From positions 4,092,001-4,156,000 of the forward strand of contig OW818679.1 in assembly GCA_942493145.1 (NCBI GenBank): a stretch of DNA of 64,000 nt, read 5' to 3'. The position numbers were made by a program, and so were the translations under genes. Of this stretch, positions 1 to 7,931 are shown piece after piece. A model generated the notes under the pieces. That model saw only the letters and a program-made list of their open reading frames with translations. It searched no databases and was not told the origin of the DNA. Position 1 is the stretch's first letter, and each line of letters opens with the position of its first letter. Source of the DNA: ENR-C20 sp942493145 (GTDB taxonomy: Bacteria; Bacillota; Clostridia; Acetivibrionales; DTU013).

Positions 1-721
1 AGGAACCATTTTCATAAACAGGTACATAAGCCGGGAACAACCTGAGTACATTTTTGCTGTAGTCGTAGGAATACTTGTATATTAGCTTGAGGCCCATGTT
101 ATCCTTGTATGCCTGCTTTGCTGCATCAAGTGTTATTGACTTGGGCGTCGGGAAAGTCAGTCCGAAGGTCCAGTTGCGGCTGAAATTCTGCAGTTTGCCT
201 GTCTGTCTGCTTATGGTGACATATACACTATTGTTGTAGAAAGGAAGTCCGTTAACTACCCTGTAATAATTGAAATAGTAGCTGGAATCCAGGCTGTAGT
301 TCTGGTTGGCGTCCTGCAATTTTATTTGTGCCAGCAGGTCGGCATCGATGGACTTTATATATTCTTCGGCCTTCTTTGCCGCCTCCTGTCTGCTCAGAGC
401 AGGAAGCTTTTTTGTCTGTGTGTAATCAGATGATGAATATGTATAGTAGCTCAATATGACTCCATCTTCATTTACAGTCACACTGATGCTGCTTCCATCA
501 ATAGTGTCCTTGCTGTTCCAGTTAAGGTAGAATATCTTTTTGGCCCCATCCGTGCTTATGTTGGATTCGAATCTATAATTGTCCGGGATCTCAAATTTGG
601 TTTTTGCGATCTTTATGGCATTTTCGAGAGATTGGTCCATGGTCTCGGCAAATGCCTGAATTGGCAGAACAAGAGTAAAAATCACGATGACCGCTAATAA
701 CAATGAAATTCTTCTTTTCAA
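1..721 (-). CDS. YcdB/PepSY-type secreted protein, C-terminus cut off by the window edge
   Basis: Reading leftwards from a TTG start at 721, the frame stays open to base 1, so only the first 240 or so residues are visible. An AAGAGGTG ribosome-binding site lies about 7 nt before the TTG. The product begins with a basic residue stretch and a hydrophobic segment ending in a signal-peptidase-like site (QAFAE). It continues with a region rich in Tyr, Ser and Asp that contains the phrases YYFNYYRVVNGLPFYNN and VTISRQTGKLQNF, which resemble the repeated YcdB/YcdC (PepSY-related) domains of clostridial S-layer-associated proteins. The family assignment is from memory of that pattern and is moderate. 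The role is probably extracellular and otherwise unknown. A short AT-rich gap separates it from the glycosidase gene upstream. Confidence 0.6.
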   Translation of the reverse strand, partial: MKRRISLLLAVIVIFTLVLPIQAFAETMDQSLENAIKIAKTKFEIPDNYRFESNISTDGAKKIFYLNWNSKDTIDGSSISVTVNEDGVILSYYTYSSSDYTQTKKLPALSRQEAAKKAEEYIKSIDADLLAQIKLQDANQNYSLDSSYYFNYYRVVNGLPFYNNSVYVTISRQTGKLQNFSRNWTFGLTFPTPKSITLDAAKQAYKDNMGLKLIYKYSYDYSKNVLRLFPAYVPVYENGS

Positions 722-864
722 ATGAATACACCTCTTTCTTGATAGTTGGTTTAATTTATGTTGGAACTCTTTAACGCTCAATAGATTAGACCTTGAATAG
801 GGATAAAAGTTCCAGAGAAATTAATAATTTCTTAAAATCATTTTAAAAATTTATTGTTGCGAAT

Positions 865-2130
865 TCATTTAAAAATAAGAAGGGCGCCTGCAAGGGGTCT
901 CTCCTGGCTTTTGAAGGAGGGCTTATTTACTATCTCACCGTCAACGATCATTTCGGTGGATGCACCTCCGTCCAGCATGGCCGCTTCTTTTACACCATTT
1001 TCAAGTAGATATTCCCCAAGCTCTCTTCCTGTCATGCCTTCACTATATCCAGGTTGTCTCCCGTCAACAGTAATAAGCAATACAGTACCATCCTCCCTGA
1101 TGCCGATGACCGTCCTTGGGTCATGGTTGGTGAGCACGCCCACCCAAATATCCTTATCCCCGATGACTATTTGTCCATCCCTGACGATCCAGCTGCCGCA
1201 CTCATATGCCTGGGTGCCGGTTTTTATGAAGTCCGGACTGTGGATGAGCGAGATACTGTCGCCGGCAATTACAGGCAGCCCCTCCCCGGAATACTGCATC
1301 GGAAGCGCGAAGGTCAAAAGCATGCCATCCACAGGGATGCTCGTTTCAGCGGGATATATCCCCACGTCCTCAACAATCCCGTTCCTTATGGTTACAGTCA
1401 TATTTTGAGTTTCCATCCTGTTGGTTCTTCCGTATAATGGAGTGTAAACCGCAGTCAGCCCTTCCCCGACAGGCGTATTCATACAGTCGGCATTGATGGT
1501 ACCCAATCTGCCATCACTACCTTTATATCTGATTGTCAGTTCACTATTGAAATCGGTGATGTCAGCTATCCCGTCAGTAAGTGTAAATACAGGAAACTTG
1601 CCTGTTGACAGGGTGATCAGCTGCCCGTCAATTACCACCATTCCCGAAGGTAGCCCATAAAGTGTATAAAACCCGCCATTAACAGCGGCATATGCGTTTT
1701 TTCTGGAAACCATCGAGCTCAGTATTTCAAACCCATATATAAGATCAGAGGATAATACCGGCACTATACGGACACCCGGTGCCGATACATCGATCTCAAG
1801 AAGGTTCACAACCTGCCTCAGCCCTTGCGATTCCGACGTCTTATTCAAATATTCTATCTTTTGGATATGCTTTACGGGACTGGACTCAAGCCCCTTATCT
1901 GATTGGGAATCATCCTGCGCTCCCTCGTCCTCATTTCCATCCCCGGCTCCGGCAGTGCCCTCTACGGTCATTTCACCATTTACCGCCGAAAGGCTTCCTT
2001 CAACAAAAAAAAGCCCTGCATACTTGTAGATGGAGAGCATCAATACCACCAGGACCATAATTGGAATGGCAATGGCAATTATTATCCGTATACTGTTGTC
2101 ATTTACAGATTTCATCGGCGATCGCCACAT
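865..2130 (-). CDS. Membrane-anchored phosphodiester glycosidase (NAGPA-domain) protein
   Basis: The protein has a single N-terminal transmembrane helix (IIIAIAIPIMVLVVLMLSI), then an acidic Ser/Gly-rich spacer, then an extracellular domain of about 300 residues. That domain carries the hallmarks of the NAGPA/DUF2233 phosphodiester glycosidase family: AVNGGFY near the middle and MLDGGAST near the end. Family members remove capping sugars or act on phosphodiester-linked glycans of the envelope; the substrate here cannot be told. The open frame extends to 2187, but the likely start is the ATG at 2130, directly after the stop of the preceding flgJ-like gene and about 11 nt from an AGAGG site inside it. 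A second ATG at 2115 is also possible. It ends the flhO-flhP-flgJ-like gene run. Confidence 0.7.
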   Translation of the reverse strand: MWRSPMKSVNDNSIRIIIAIAIPIMVLVVLMLSIYKYAGLFFVEGSLSAVNGEMTVEGTAGAGDGNEDEGAQDDSQSDKGLESSPVKHIQKIEYLNKTSESQGLRQVVNLLEIDVSAPGVRIVPVLSSDLIYGFEILSSMVSRKNAYAAVNGGFYTLYGLPSGMVVIDGQLITLSTGKFPVFTLTDGIADITDFNSELTIRYKGSDGRLGTINADCMNTPVGEGLTAVYTPLYGRTNRMETQNMTVTIRNGIVEDVGIYPAETSIPVDGMLLTFALPMQYSGEGLPVIAGDSISLIHSPDFIKTGTQAYECGSWIVRDGQIVIGDKDIWVGVLTNHDPRTVIGIREDGTVLLITVDGRQPGYSEGMTGRELGEYLLENGVKEAAMLDGGASTEMIVDGEIVNKPSFKSQERPLAGALLIFK

Positions 2131-2134
2131 GTGC

Positions 2135-2632
2135 TTATTCAGCCTCTGCAGCTCCTCCCTCCATACCGGCAGTACCTGTTGTACCACCCACTCCTTCTGC
2201 TTTTTCTGTTCCGTCAGCTTCTGAGGAACCTGCAGCTTCCTTTACTTCCCTGGTTTCATAAGAAGTAGGAAATTGTCTGCTCAGCTGTTTATATAACGCA
2301 TCGGCAAGGCCAAGTGTCCCGGTCTGAGACGCTTCGTCCACCAACTCTTCATCCAGCATGCTCTGAAACAACTCCGTCCCCGCATCCTCTTCAACAAGGT
2401 CGGATTTAATGATAGTCGCCTTCATCGACTTGTACATCATATTCAGCATTATTCCCTCAAACTGCTTGCAGGCTTCCTTCAGCTCCTTCTCATCCCGGTT
2501 GTCCACCGCTTGCTGGAGAAGTTTTTCAAAGCTGTTGTCCGATACCTGTTGCGCCGCGGCCTGAGATGATGCTGCAGAAGCAATGCCGTTATATGAATCG
2601 CTCGAATTACCGCTTATACCATCAATCGCCAC
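2135..2632 (-). CDS. FlgJ-like rod-binding protein
   Basis: This 165-residue protein has the compact helical core of the FlgJ N-terminal (rod-binding) domain: LKEACKQFEGIMLNMMYKSMK, then a SDLVEEDAGTELFQSMLDEE stretch and a short helix GLADALYKQLSRQ. It lacks the muramidase domain of proteobacterial FlgJ, as is normal in Firmicutes. The start is a GTG at 2632 preceded by AAGGAGG with a 7-nt gap. It follows flhP by 20 bp and so probably belongs to the same transcript. In this neighbourhood (mbl-flhO-flhP) it would act with the rod/hook-like proteins at the cell surface. The Gly/Ala/Glu-rich C-terminal tail is low-complexity. Confidence 0.72.
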   Translation of the reverse strand: MAIDGISGNSSDSYNGIASAASSQAAAQQVSDNSFEKLLQQAVDNRDEKELKEACKQFEGIMLNMMYKSMKATIIKSDLVEEDAGTELFQSMLDEELVDEASQTGTLGLADALYKQLSRQFPTSYETREVKEAAGSSEADGTEKAEGVGGTTGTAGMEGGAAEAE

Positions 2633-2652
2633 AATTTTACCTCCTTCAGATA

Positions 2653-3453
2653 CTACCGTTTCAAGGCGTTTGCTATACCAAGCATCTCATCAGACGACTG
2701 GATGGCTTTTGAGTTCAGTTCATAAGCTCTTTGAGCAATTATGAGCTTCACCATTTCCTCGACGGTTTTTACATTTGACGCTTCAAGATACCCCTGGTTG
2801 ATAAGGCTGCGAGTTCCGGTTTCAGAATCAAGGACTGCCTCTCCTGTCGCATCATTGCTTGAATACAGGTTCCTGCCCATACTTTCGAGAGCTGCCCTGT
2901 TCTGAAATTTAACCAGCCCGATGGATTGGCCCAGAGCTACTGTTGTCCCCGTCTCGTCCATATATCCCAGTTCACCCAGTTGGGTTACCGTAAGATCTGA
3001 TATATCCACATTGAATATTATGGGATTCCCGGTTTCGTCGAGCACTTGATATCCATCAGACGTTGTCAGCTGCCAGCCATCTTCGGTAACACTTGCCTTG
3101 AAACTGCCGTCCCTTGTATATTCAATTTCCCCGGTGGGGCCCAGAACCATGAAGAAAGCATCCCCGTCTATGGAAAAATCGAGTGTGCTCCCTGTTTCCA
3201 TGGGATTTCCGGTTTCAAAATCCTTCACCGTCGCAACTGCCATTGTGCCGTGACCTACCTGCAGGTTTACCGGCTTTCCGCTCTGCTCCATCACATAGGC
3301 CCTCGACATCGTTTCATAAAGAAGATCCTTGAACTCAGCCCGTTCCTTCTTGAATGCCGTAGTATTTACATTTGACAGATTATTTGAAATAACGTCTACG
3401 TTAAATTGTTGGGCTTCCATTCCCGAAGCCGCCGTCCATAATGCCCTCATCAT
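2653..3453 (-). CDS. flhP: Flagellar hook-basal body (FlgG-like) protein FlhP
   Basis: The 266-residue product shows the signature of the rod/hook family: the N-terminal ALWTAASGMEAQQFNVDVI, with ISNNLSNVNTTAFKK after it, and a C-terminal SNVKTVEEMVKLIIAQRAYELNSKAIQ helix that packs against the N-terminus. Such proteins build the axial rod or hook after export by the flagellar type III machine. It lies 28 bp downstream of its paralogue flhO, the order found downstream of mbl in Bacillus. A GGGGGAA site 9 nt before the ATG at 3453 supports the start, although the next codon is also ATG. No other flagellar gene is in the window, so whether the cell makes flagella cannot be judged from here. Confidence 0.85.
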   Translation of the reverse strand: MMRALWTAASGMEAQQFNVDVISNNLSNVNTTAFKKERAEFKDLLYETMSRAYVMEQSGKPVNLQVGHGTMAVATVKDFETGNPMETGSTLDFSIDGDAFFMVLGPTGEIEYTRDGSFKASVTEDGWQLTTSDGYQVLDETGNPIIFNVDISDLTVTQLGELGYMDETGTTVALGQSIGLVKFQNRAALESMGRNLYSSNDATGEAVLDSETGTRSLINQGYLEASNVKTVEEMVKLIIAQRAYELNSKAIQSSDEMLGIANALKR

Positions 3454-3481
3454 AATTCAAGTTCCCCCTGTCCGCCTTTTA

Positions 3482-4258
3482 TTACAATCTGCCAACTTCG
3501 TTGACTGCTTTGTCCAGTGTTGTATCTATGGATGTTATTATTTTCTGGTTTGCTTCATAAGAACGTGTCACTGTTATCATATTCACCATTTCTTTGACTA
3601 TGGTTACATTGGATTGTTCAAGATGTCCCTGCCGGACTACCCCGCTAAATTCCTGTTCCGTCGTATCGTCGGTGGATTCAAGCATGTTCGAACCGAACTT
3701 GCGAAGGGTTTCCGTATTGTCAAACTGCTTTATGAGGAGTCTGTCCAAGATTTCACCATTCTGTATGACCGATCCATCCTCATCTATGGCAAAATCACCA
3801 CTTCCAATAACTACCGGGCCATCCTGACCAGCGACCGCATATCCGTCCTTTGTCCTGAGTACATTATCCTTGTCAACCACAAACGAGCCGTCTCTGGTGA
3901 AATACTCCATGCTGTTCCCTTCTTCATCCGTCCCCGTTACAGTAAAAAAAGCCGAATTGGCACCGGTTATTGCCAGATCGGTATTGTTGTTGGTATTCAC
4001 AAGCTGTCCCTGGTTGAAATATGTATAGATCTCCCCCACATCGCTTCCAAGCTGAAGGGTTCCCACATTACCCGATGGGTTCAGGTTGCTTTTTGTATCA
4101 TATATCCTTTTATAAAGTGCATCGGGAAAACTTTCATACACTACGGTATCCTTTTTAAAACCCGTAGTGCTGACATTAGCCATATTATTCGAGATGACGT
4201 CCATCTTTTTTTCCAGTGCAAGCATGCCCCAGCCGGAGGTATATAGACCTCGTATCAT
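3482..4258 (-). CDS. flhO: Flagellar hook-basal body (FlgG/FlgF-like) protein FlhO
   Basis: A 258-residue member of the rod/hook family. The N-terminal part reads RGLYTSGWGMLALEKKMDVI and then ISNNMANVSTTGFKK. The C-terminal part, VTIVKEMVNMITVTRSYEANQ, is the partner helix. The middle carries the usual FlgG-type beta domain (ITGANSAFFTV, EYFTRDGSFVVDKDNVL). It is a paralogue of the next gene on the strand, flhP. An AAAGGA site lies 7 nt before the ATG at 4258. Between it and mbl sits a perfect 29-bp inverted repeat. Synteny with the Bacillus mbl-flhO-flhP block supports the names. Confidence 0.85.
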   Translation of the reverse strand: MIRGLYTSGWGMLALEKKMDVISNNMANVSTTGFKKDTVVYESFPDALYKRIYDTKSNLNPSGNVGTLQLGSDVGEIYTYFNQGQLVNTNNNTDLAITGANSAFFTVTGTDEEGNSMEYFTRDGSFVVDKDNVLRTKDGYAVAGQDGPVVIGSGDFAIDEDGSVIQNGEILDRLLIKQFDNTETLRKFGSNMLESTDDTTEQEFSGVVRQGHLEQSNVTIVKEMVNMITVTRSYEANQKIITSIDTTLDKAVNEVGRL

Positions 4259-4439
4259 ACTTAGTCCTTTCCAAAGCCCGTATATGGTTTTTTATTCTGC
4301 ATCCTTGCCTGATTTGTTCGGATTGTATTTGATATGATCGTCCATGACCATTGGAACGTTATGCCGTCCACAATGTATATATCGGAGGGGAGGGACAAAT
4401 ACTTAACATGGTTTATATTAACAAAGTTGAAAAGGAACG

Positions 4440-4501
4440 TTAACAAATGGACGGGGAGAGTGTCAACCTTTTGGTTGACACTCTCCCCGTCCATTTGTTA
4501 A
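4440..4501. repeat. Perfect 29-bp inverted repeat with a 4-nt loop
   Basis: Bases 4440-4468 and 4473-4501 are exact reverse complements around TTTT. The arms contain GGACGGGGAGAGTGTCAACC. The structure lies in the 257-bp gap between mbl and flhO and has no U-run on either strand, so it is more like a dispersed palindromic (REP/MITE-like) unit than a classical terminator. It could still stabilise or process mbl-flhO mRNA. The rest of this gap shows nothing recognisable. Confidence 0.85.
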
Positions 4502-4515
4502 TATTTGTAAATATG

Positions 4516-5547
4516 TTATCTCTTATTGTTTCTGTTTTCTGCTGCTGCACTCTGTTCGATGAACTCTATATTATTCAGGGCTTCACCGGTGCCCAGTGCG
4601 ACACAGGATATTGCATCATCGGCTATGATTACATTTATGCCGGTCTTCTCCTGCAACAGCTTGTCCAGTCCGTAAATGAGACATCCACCACCGGTCAGGA
4701 CCATGCCTCTGTCGCTGATGTCCGCCGCAAGTTCAGGGGGCGTCCTCTCCAGTACGGCATGTACCGCTTCGATAACGCTGGATATGGGTTCTTCGAGGGC
4801 ATCCATAATCTCAGTCGAAGTGACGTTAATTGTCTTGGGAAGGCCGGATATGAGATTTCTTCCCCTTACATCCATCGAAACCTCCTGGACCCTTGGATAT
4901 ACTGTTCCGACATTTATCTTCAATTCCTCGGCGGTTCTTTCGCCTATCATTATGTTATGCTTTTTGCGCATATACCTTACTATTGCTTCGTCAAACTTAT
5001 CACCGGCCACCTTTAAGGAAGATGATACAACAGTGCCTCCCAGGGATATGACTGCTATATCCGTGGTGCCTCCGCCAATATCAACGACCATGCTTCCGCA
5101 AGCCTTTGAAATGTCTATACCTGCTCCTATTGCTGCAGCAATTGGTTCTTCAATAAGGTATGTCTTCCTTGCGCCTGCCTGCATGGCCGCATCAACTACC
5201 GCACGCCTTTCGACCTCGGTTACGCCGCTGGGCACACACACCATTATCCTTGGCCTGAAAAGCCTGAACATTTTGTTCCCGCATACCTTGTTTATAAAAT
5301 ACTTCAGCATCCTCTCGGTAATGTCATAGTCTGAAATGACACCTTCCCTGAGAGGTCTTATAGCAACAATGTTTCCGGGGGTTCTGCCAAGCATTCTGCG
5401 GGCTTCTTCCCCGACTGCAAGCAACTTGTTCGTATTCTTATCTATAGCTACAACCGACGGTTCTCTGAGCACTATACCCTTTCCTTTGATATAAACCAGA
5501 ACACTGGCGGTTCCAAGATCGATTCCTATATCCTGTCCAAAGCCCAA
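4516..5547 (-). CDS. mbl: MreB-family cell-shape actin Mbl
   Basis: The product of about 343 residues is a bacterial actin. It has the phosphate-1 loop DIGIDLGTASVLVY at the start, the phosphate-2 region VVDIGGGTTDIAVI and the adenosine motif MVLTGGGCLIYG near the C-terminus. Mbl polymerises along the inner membrane and guides the elongation peptidoglycan machinery. The choice of Mbl over MreB rests on position, just downstream of spoIIID and upstream of flhO, as in Bacillus. The open frame begins with GTG at 5556, but the AAAGGGAG site touches that codon. A TTG at 5547 has better spacing and gives the family's usual short N-terminus. Confidence 0.88.
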   Translation of the reverse strand: MGFGQDIGIDLGTASVLVYIKGKGIVLREPSVVAIDKNTNKLLAVGEEARRMLGRTPGNIVAIRPLREGVISDYDITERMLKYFINKVCGNKMFRLFRPRIMVCVPSGVTEVERRAVVDAAMQAGARKTYLIEEPIAAAIGAGIDISKACGSMVVDIGGGTTDIAVISLGGTVVSSSLKVAGDKFDEAIVRYMRKKHNIMIGERTAEELKINVGTVYPRVQEVSMDVRGRNLISGLPKTINVTSTEIMDALEEPISSVIEAVHAVLERTPPELAADISDRGMVLTGGGCLIYGLDKLLQEKTGINVIIADDAISCVALGTGEALNNIEFIEQSAAAENRNNKR

Positions 5548-5683
5548 AAATCCCACTCCCTTTTTTATAAGTATAGTGTCGGCAAACGCCTTTTAAATAT
5601 CCTTCTGATGGAAAACGCAAATTTACGCAAAATAACAATACGTTCTACAAAAAACAAGAAATGGTTATGCAACTTTATAAATA

Positions 5684-5711
5684 ATATTATCATACCATGA
5701 GAATATTGCAA
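5684..5711 (-). promoter_or_regulatory. Possible housekeeping promoter of mbl
   Basis: On the minus strand a TTGCAA hexamer (5706-5711) is followed after 16 nt by TAATAT (5684-5689), about 130 nt before the mbl start. The match to the sigma-A consensus is moderate. It lies beyond the terminator that follows spoIIID, so mbl would need a promoter here. The rest of 5557-5883 shows nothing else. Confidence 0.3.
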
Positions 5712-5795
5712 CATAAAAATCAATGCCTTGACAACAGCTGGCTACACTGCTTCAAGTACTTCAACTATAGGTGAATCCTTTGAGAAAGCTTCTGC

Positions 5796-5851
5796 ATAAA
5801 AACTCAGCCGGCTGGATGATCTGTCTCATACAGCAGACCATCCAGCCGGCT
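5796..5851 (-). terminator. Rho-independent terminator after spoIIID
   Basis: A perfect 13-bp stem (5806-5818 with 5839-5851, AGCCGGCTGGATG arms) is followed on the minus strand by GAGTTTTT. It sits 33 bp past the spoIIID stop codon. In the opposite direction it ends in only TTTT. Confidence 0.8.
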
Positions 5852-5883
5852 TTTAAACTTCAAATATTTTATCAGGATCTTTA

Positions 5884-6042
5884 TCAGCCTGCCTTCGTAG
5901 TGCCTCCCTGGTATTTTGCCCTGGTTGCCTCTCCGCCTCTGATATGCCTCTCCGCCTTGTTCTCTTCAAGAACCATCCTTACATGGACAGCAAGCTCAGG
6001 TTTAGCCCTGTTTAACCTTTCAGTAACATCTTTGTGGACGGT
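5884..6042 (-). CDS. spoIIID: spoIIID, 3' half (gene interrupted by an intervening element)
   Basis: Read on the minus strand in the frame that begins in the shared core, the codons spell TVHKDVTERLNRAKPELA, then a helical stretch and IRGGEATRAKYQGG before a TGA at 5884. This is the C-terminal half of the mother-cell transcription factor SpoIIID: the end of the recognition helix, the basic tail and the diagnostic IRGGEAT motif. It has no start codon or ribosome-binding site of its own. The 5' half lies almost 9 kb away at 14902-15036. Joining the two at the 10-bp repeat gives an intact 89-residue SpoIIID. Its position directly upstream of mbl matches the usual gene order. Confidence 0.93.
   Translation of the reverse strand, partial: TVHKDVTERLNRAKPELAVHVRMVLEENKAERHIRGGEATRAKYQGGTTKAG
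6033..6042. repeat. Attachment-site core, recombinase-side copy
   Basis: TGTGGACGGT on the plus strand (ACCGTCCACA in the spoIIID sense, codons Thr-Val-His plus one base). The same ten bases occur in the same orientation at 14916-14925, and the flanks differ. This marks one end of the element inside spoIIID, 47 bp beyond the recombinase stop codon. Confidence 0.85.
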
Positions 6043-6089
6043 TGATACAAATTGTAATTTAATTGTTGTCTCAACTATTAAATTTTCTA

Positions 6090-7616
6090 TTATATTTTCT
6101 TTAGTTGGACAGTTACCTCTCCTTCAGGGTTGACTGTTATCTTCTCAATAATTTGTTTCAGCCCTGCATTATTAAGTGTATTATCATCCATGATGTTTTC
6201 AATGGAATAAAGCAGCTGATCTATTCGTGCTTTTACAATGTCAGGTTTTGAAACATCGTCACCGATTAAATCCAGGTTTTTCTCATGAGCATTGATCTCT
6301 TTGTCAATGGGCTCAAGCTTTAATTGAAGTTCTGACTTTGAAATGATTCCGTCTGTGAATAAATCGAGGGTTTTTTCTCGCTTCTTTTTAAGCCGGGTTA
6401 TCCTTTTATTAATGTCTTTAGCATTTAAAGCCCCTGTTTGCAGATCCTTTTCCGCATAAATTCTTTTGAATTCCTTTTGTGTCCTGTCAAAAAACGCTTT
6501 TTTATCTGAAATGACAGATGTGAAATACCCCCTGATTGATCCAAGAAGTTCCTGTTCGTCAAGTACTGTATTGTTTGAGCAGCTGCTTTTGCCGTGAACG
6601 TTTCTTCCGGAGCAGATCCATCTGTAATATGTGTTTGCGTAGGTTGCCGTATACCTGCGAAAGCTGTAACCGCATTCAGCACATTTTATAATCGTTGAGA
6701 AAAGATGCCTGTTGCTTTGCCTCGTTCTGTTCACTTTGAAATCTGTATGCCGTTGCTTCAATATCGTCTGTGCCTTTTCGAAGGTCCCCCGGTCAATTAT
6801 CGCAAGGTCCGGATATTCGTGTACTATCCATTCCTCCCTGTCCCTGTTCTTTCTTTTAGAGGTAAGATAGTCGGTTATCTCCTGCTTTCTGTTGATGACC
6901 TTTCCTGTGTACAATTCATTCGCAAGTGTCCTGCATATGGCCGCCTGTGTCCATTGACTATTGCGCTTGGTCCTGAAACCCCTTTCATTAAGTTCATTTG
7001 CTATCCTGAGCGCCCCGAGATCCTGGGTAGTATAAAGTGAGAATATGAGTCTTATTACGTCTGCTTCGATTTCATTAATTTGAAGTATCGCTTTTTTTCT
7101 ATTCGTCTCAGTTTTTATCCGAATTGAATCATAACCGAATACACATGTAGGAATGGATCCTTCCTGTCTGCTTCGCTGTTCTTTACCCCATTTTGTACGT
7201 TTTGAGATGTTGCTGCTTTCTTCCTGTGCAAGAAGTGAGAATATTCCCAGTGTCAGTTCGCCCTGCCCGATTACGTTCAGGTTGTTGGTCAAAAATATGG
7301 TGTCAATGCCCAGATCCCTCAGTTCCCGGATATATTGCAGAAAATGCAATGTGTTACGTGAGAACCTGTCCAATCCTTTTGTAATTACAATTTCAAACAG
7401 CCCTTTGCGTGCATCCTCCATCATTTTAAGGAAGGCTGCCCGGTTCCTGAGCTTAAGACCACTCAGGCCTTCATCAGTGTATATGTTGACAAGCTCAAAA
7501 TTATTGATTTTAGCATAGTCTTCAAAGAAAGTACGCTGATTCTCAAGTGAATTCATTTGTTCATCCTTTGTTGTTGATACCCTCGTATATGCAGCTATTC
7601 GCCTTTTTCCCGTCAT
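6090..7616 (-). CDS. Large serine recombinase of the spoIIID element
   Basis: A site-specific recombinase of 508 residues. The N-terminal resolvase domain contains RIAAYTRVST, with the nucleophilic Ser at about residue 14, then KGLDRFSRN and the ISKRTKWG helix. A recombinase domain follows (GALRIANELNERGFRT). Then comes a zinc ribbon with CAECG and a later WICSG and SSCSNN pair, a coiled-coil region of about 60 residues, and a short C-terminal beta piece. The full set matches large serine recombinases such as SpoIVCA. The frame is open to 7769, but those 51 extra residues lie over the neighbouring small gene, are repetitive and start without a ribosome-binding site. The ATG at 7616 begins the conserved domain. 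The gene ends 47 bp from the attachment core, the normal place for an integrase. It appears intact, unlike the cargo. Confidence 0.92.
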   Translation of the reverse strand: MTGKRRIAAYTRVSTTKDEQMNSLENQRTFFEDYAKINNFELVNIYTDEGLSGLKLRNRAAFLKMMEDARKGLFEIVITKGLDRFSRNTLHFLQYIRELRDLGIDTIFLTNNLNVIGQGELTLGIFSLLAQEESSNISKRTKWGKEQRSRQEGSIPTCVFGYDSIRIKTETNRKKAILQINEIEADVIRLIFSLYTTQDLGALRIANELNERGFRTKRNSQWTQAAICRTLANELYTGKVINRKQEITDYLTSKRKNRDREEWIVHEYPDLAIIDRGTFEKAQTILKQRHTDFKVNRTRQSNRHLFSTIIKCAECGYSFRRYTATYANTYYRWICSGRNVHGKSSCSNNTVLDEQELLGSIRGYFTSVISDKKAFFDRTQKEFKRIYAEKDLQTGALNAKDINKRITRLKKKREKTLDLFTDGIISKSELQLKLEPIDKEINAHEKNLDLIGDDVSKPDIVKARIDQLLYSIENIMDDNTLNNAGLKQIIEKITVNPEGEVTVQLKKI

Positions 7617-7848
7617 TTGTCCCTTCCTGCCTTTCAGTTGCAGCGTTATCTTCTTTTGAAGCTGAAACCTTATCTGCTTTTGAAGCCGAAACCTTATCTT
7701 CTTTTGAAAACGCAATATCACCCTCCGACGAGGCTGTACAGGTATTGAATAAATATATGCTTTTTGCAAGCATGGCAGCCAATGCAGCCGGGAGTGTGTC
7801 AGGATCTGTGTTTGGATTGATGAATCGGATATTCAAAGGTTTTCTCAT
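7561..7848 (-). CDS. Small protein upstream of the recombinase; candidate directionality factor
   Basis: A 95-residue ORF begins at an ATG at 7848, with GTGAGG about 8 nt before it, and its end overlaps the recombinase start by 56 bp, so the two are likely translated together. The N-terminus reads MRKPLNIRFINPNTDPDTL and is followed by a short hydrophobic helix. The second half is charged and contains two copies of an eight-residue repeat (SASKEDKV type) from a 24-bp DNA duplication at 7653-7700. I recognise no family with a known function. Small genes beside serine integrases often encode recombination directionality factors, which permit excision. That is a positional inference, and an unrelated accessory protein is equally possible. 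Confidence 0.6.
   Translation of the reverse strand: MRKPLNIRFINPNTDPDTLPAALAAMLAKSIYLFNTCTASSEGDIAFSKEDKVSASKADKVSASKEDNAATERQEGTNDGKKANSCIYEGINNKG
7653..7700. repeat. Two 24-bp tandem units inside the small ORF
   Basis: Units 7653-7676 and 7677-7700 differ at two positions, and a partial third follows. The period is a multiple of three, so it duplicates eight residues in frame. Confidence 0.8.
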
Positions 7849-7867
7849 AGCTTGTACCTCACGATAC

Positions 7868-7898
7868 ATTATATTCAGACAAGGCCGTGGACATTACC
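7868..7898 (-). promoter_or_regulatory. Putative sporulation promoter of the recombinase operon
   Basis: On the minus strand GGTAAT (7893-7898) and AATATAAT (7868-7875) are separated by 17 nt, 20 nt before the small ORF's start. The same two blocks with the same 17-nt gap, preceded by the same CTG, occur upstream of spoIID at 17367-17397. spoIID is a mother-cell sigma-E gene in Bacillus. AATATAAT matches the sigma-E -10 consensus (CATACAAT) at six of eight places. A common sporulation promoter is therefore suggested, not shown. Confidence 0.4.
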
Positions 7899-7931
7899 CT
7901 TGTTAACGATGTGCAGCTTTGAAGGGCAAAT

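Noticed and set aside
4364..4372. A third copy of the attachment core (CCGTCCACA) between mbl and flhO
   Set aside because: Only nine bases match, it is on the opposite strand, it has no dyad flanks, and such a match is expected about once by chance in a window of this size.
7617..7769. A 51-residue N-terminal extension of the recombinase frame
   Set aside because: It has no ribosome-binding site, is repetitive only because the overlapping small ORF has a 24-bp duplication, and precedes the conserved domain start at 7616.
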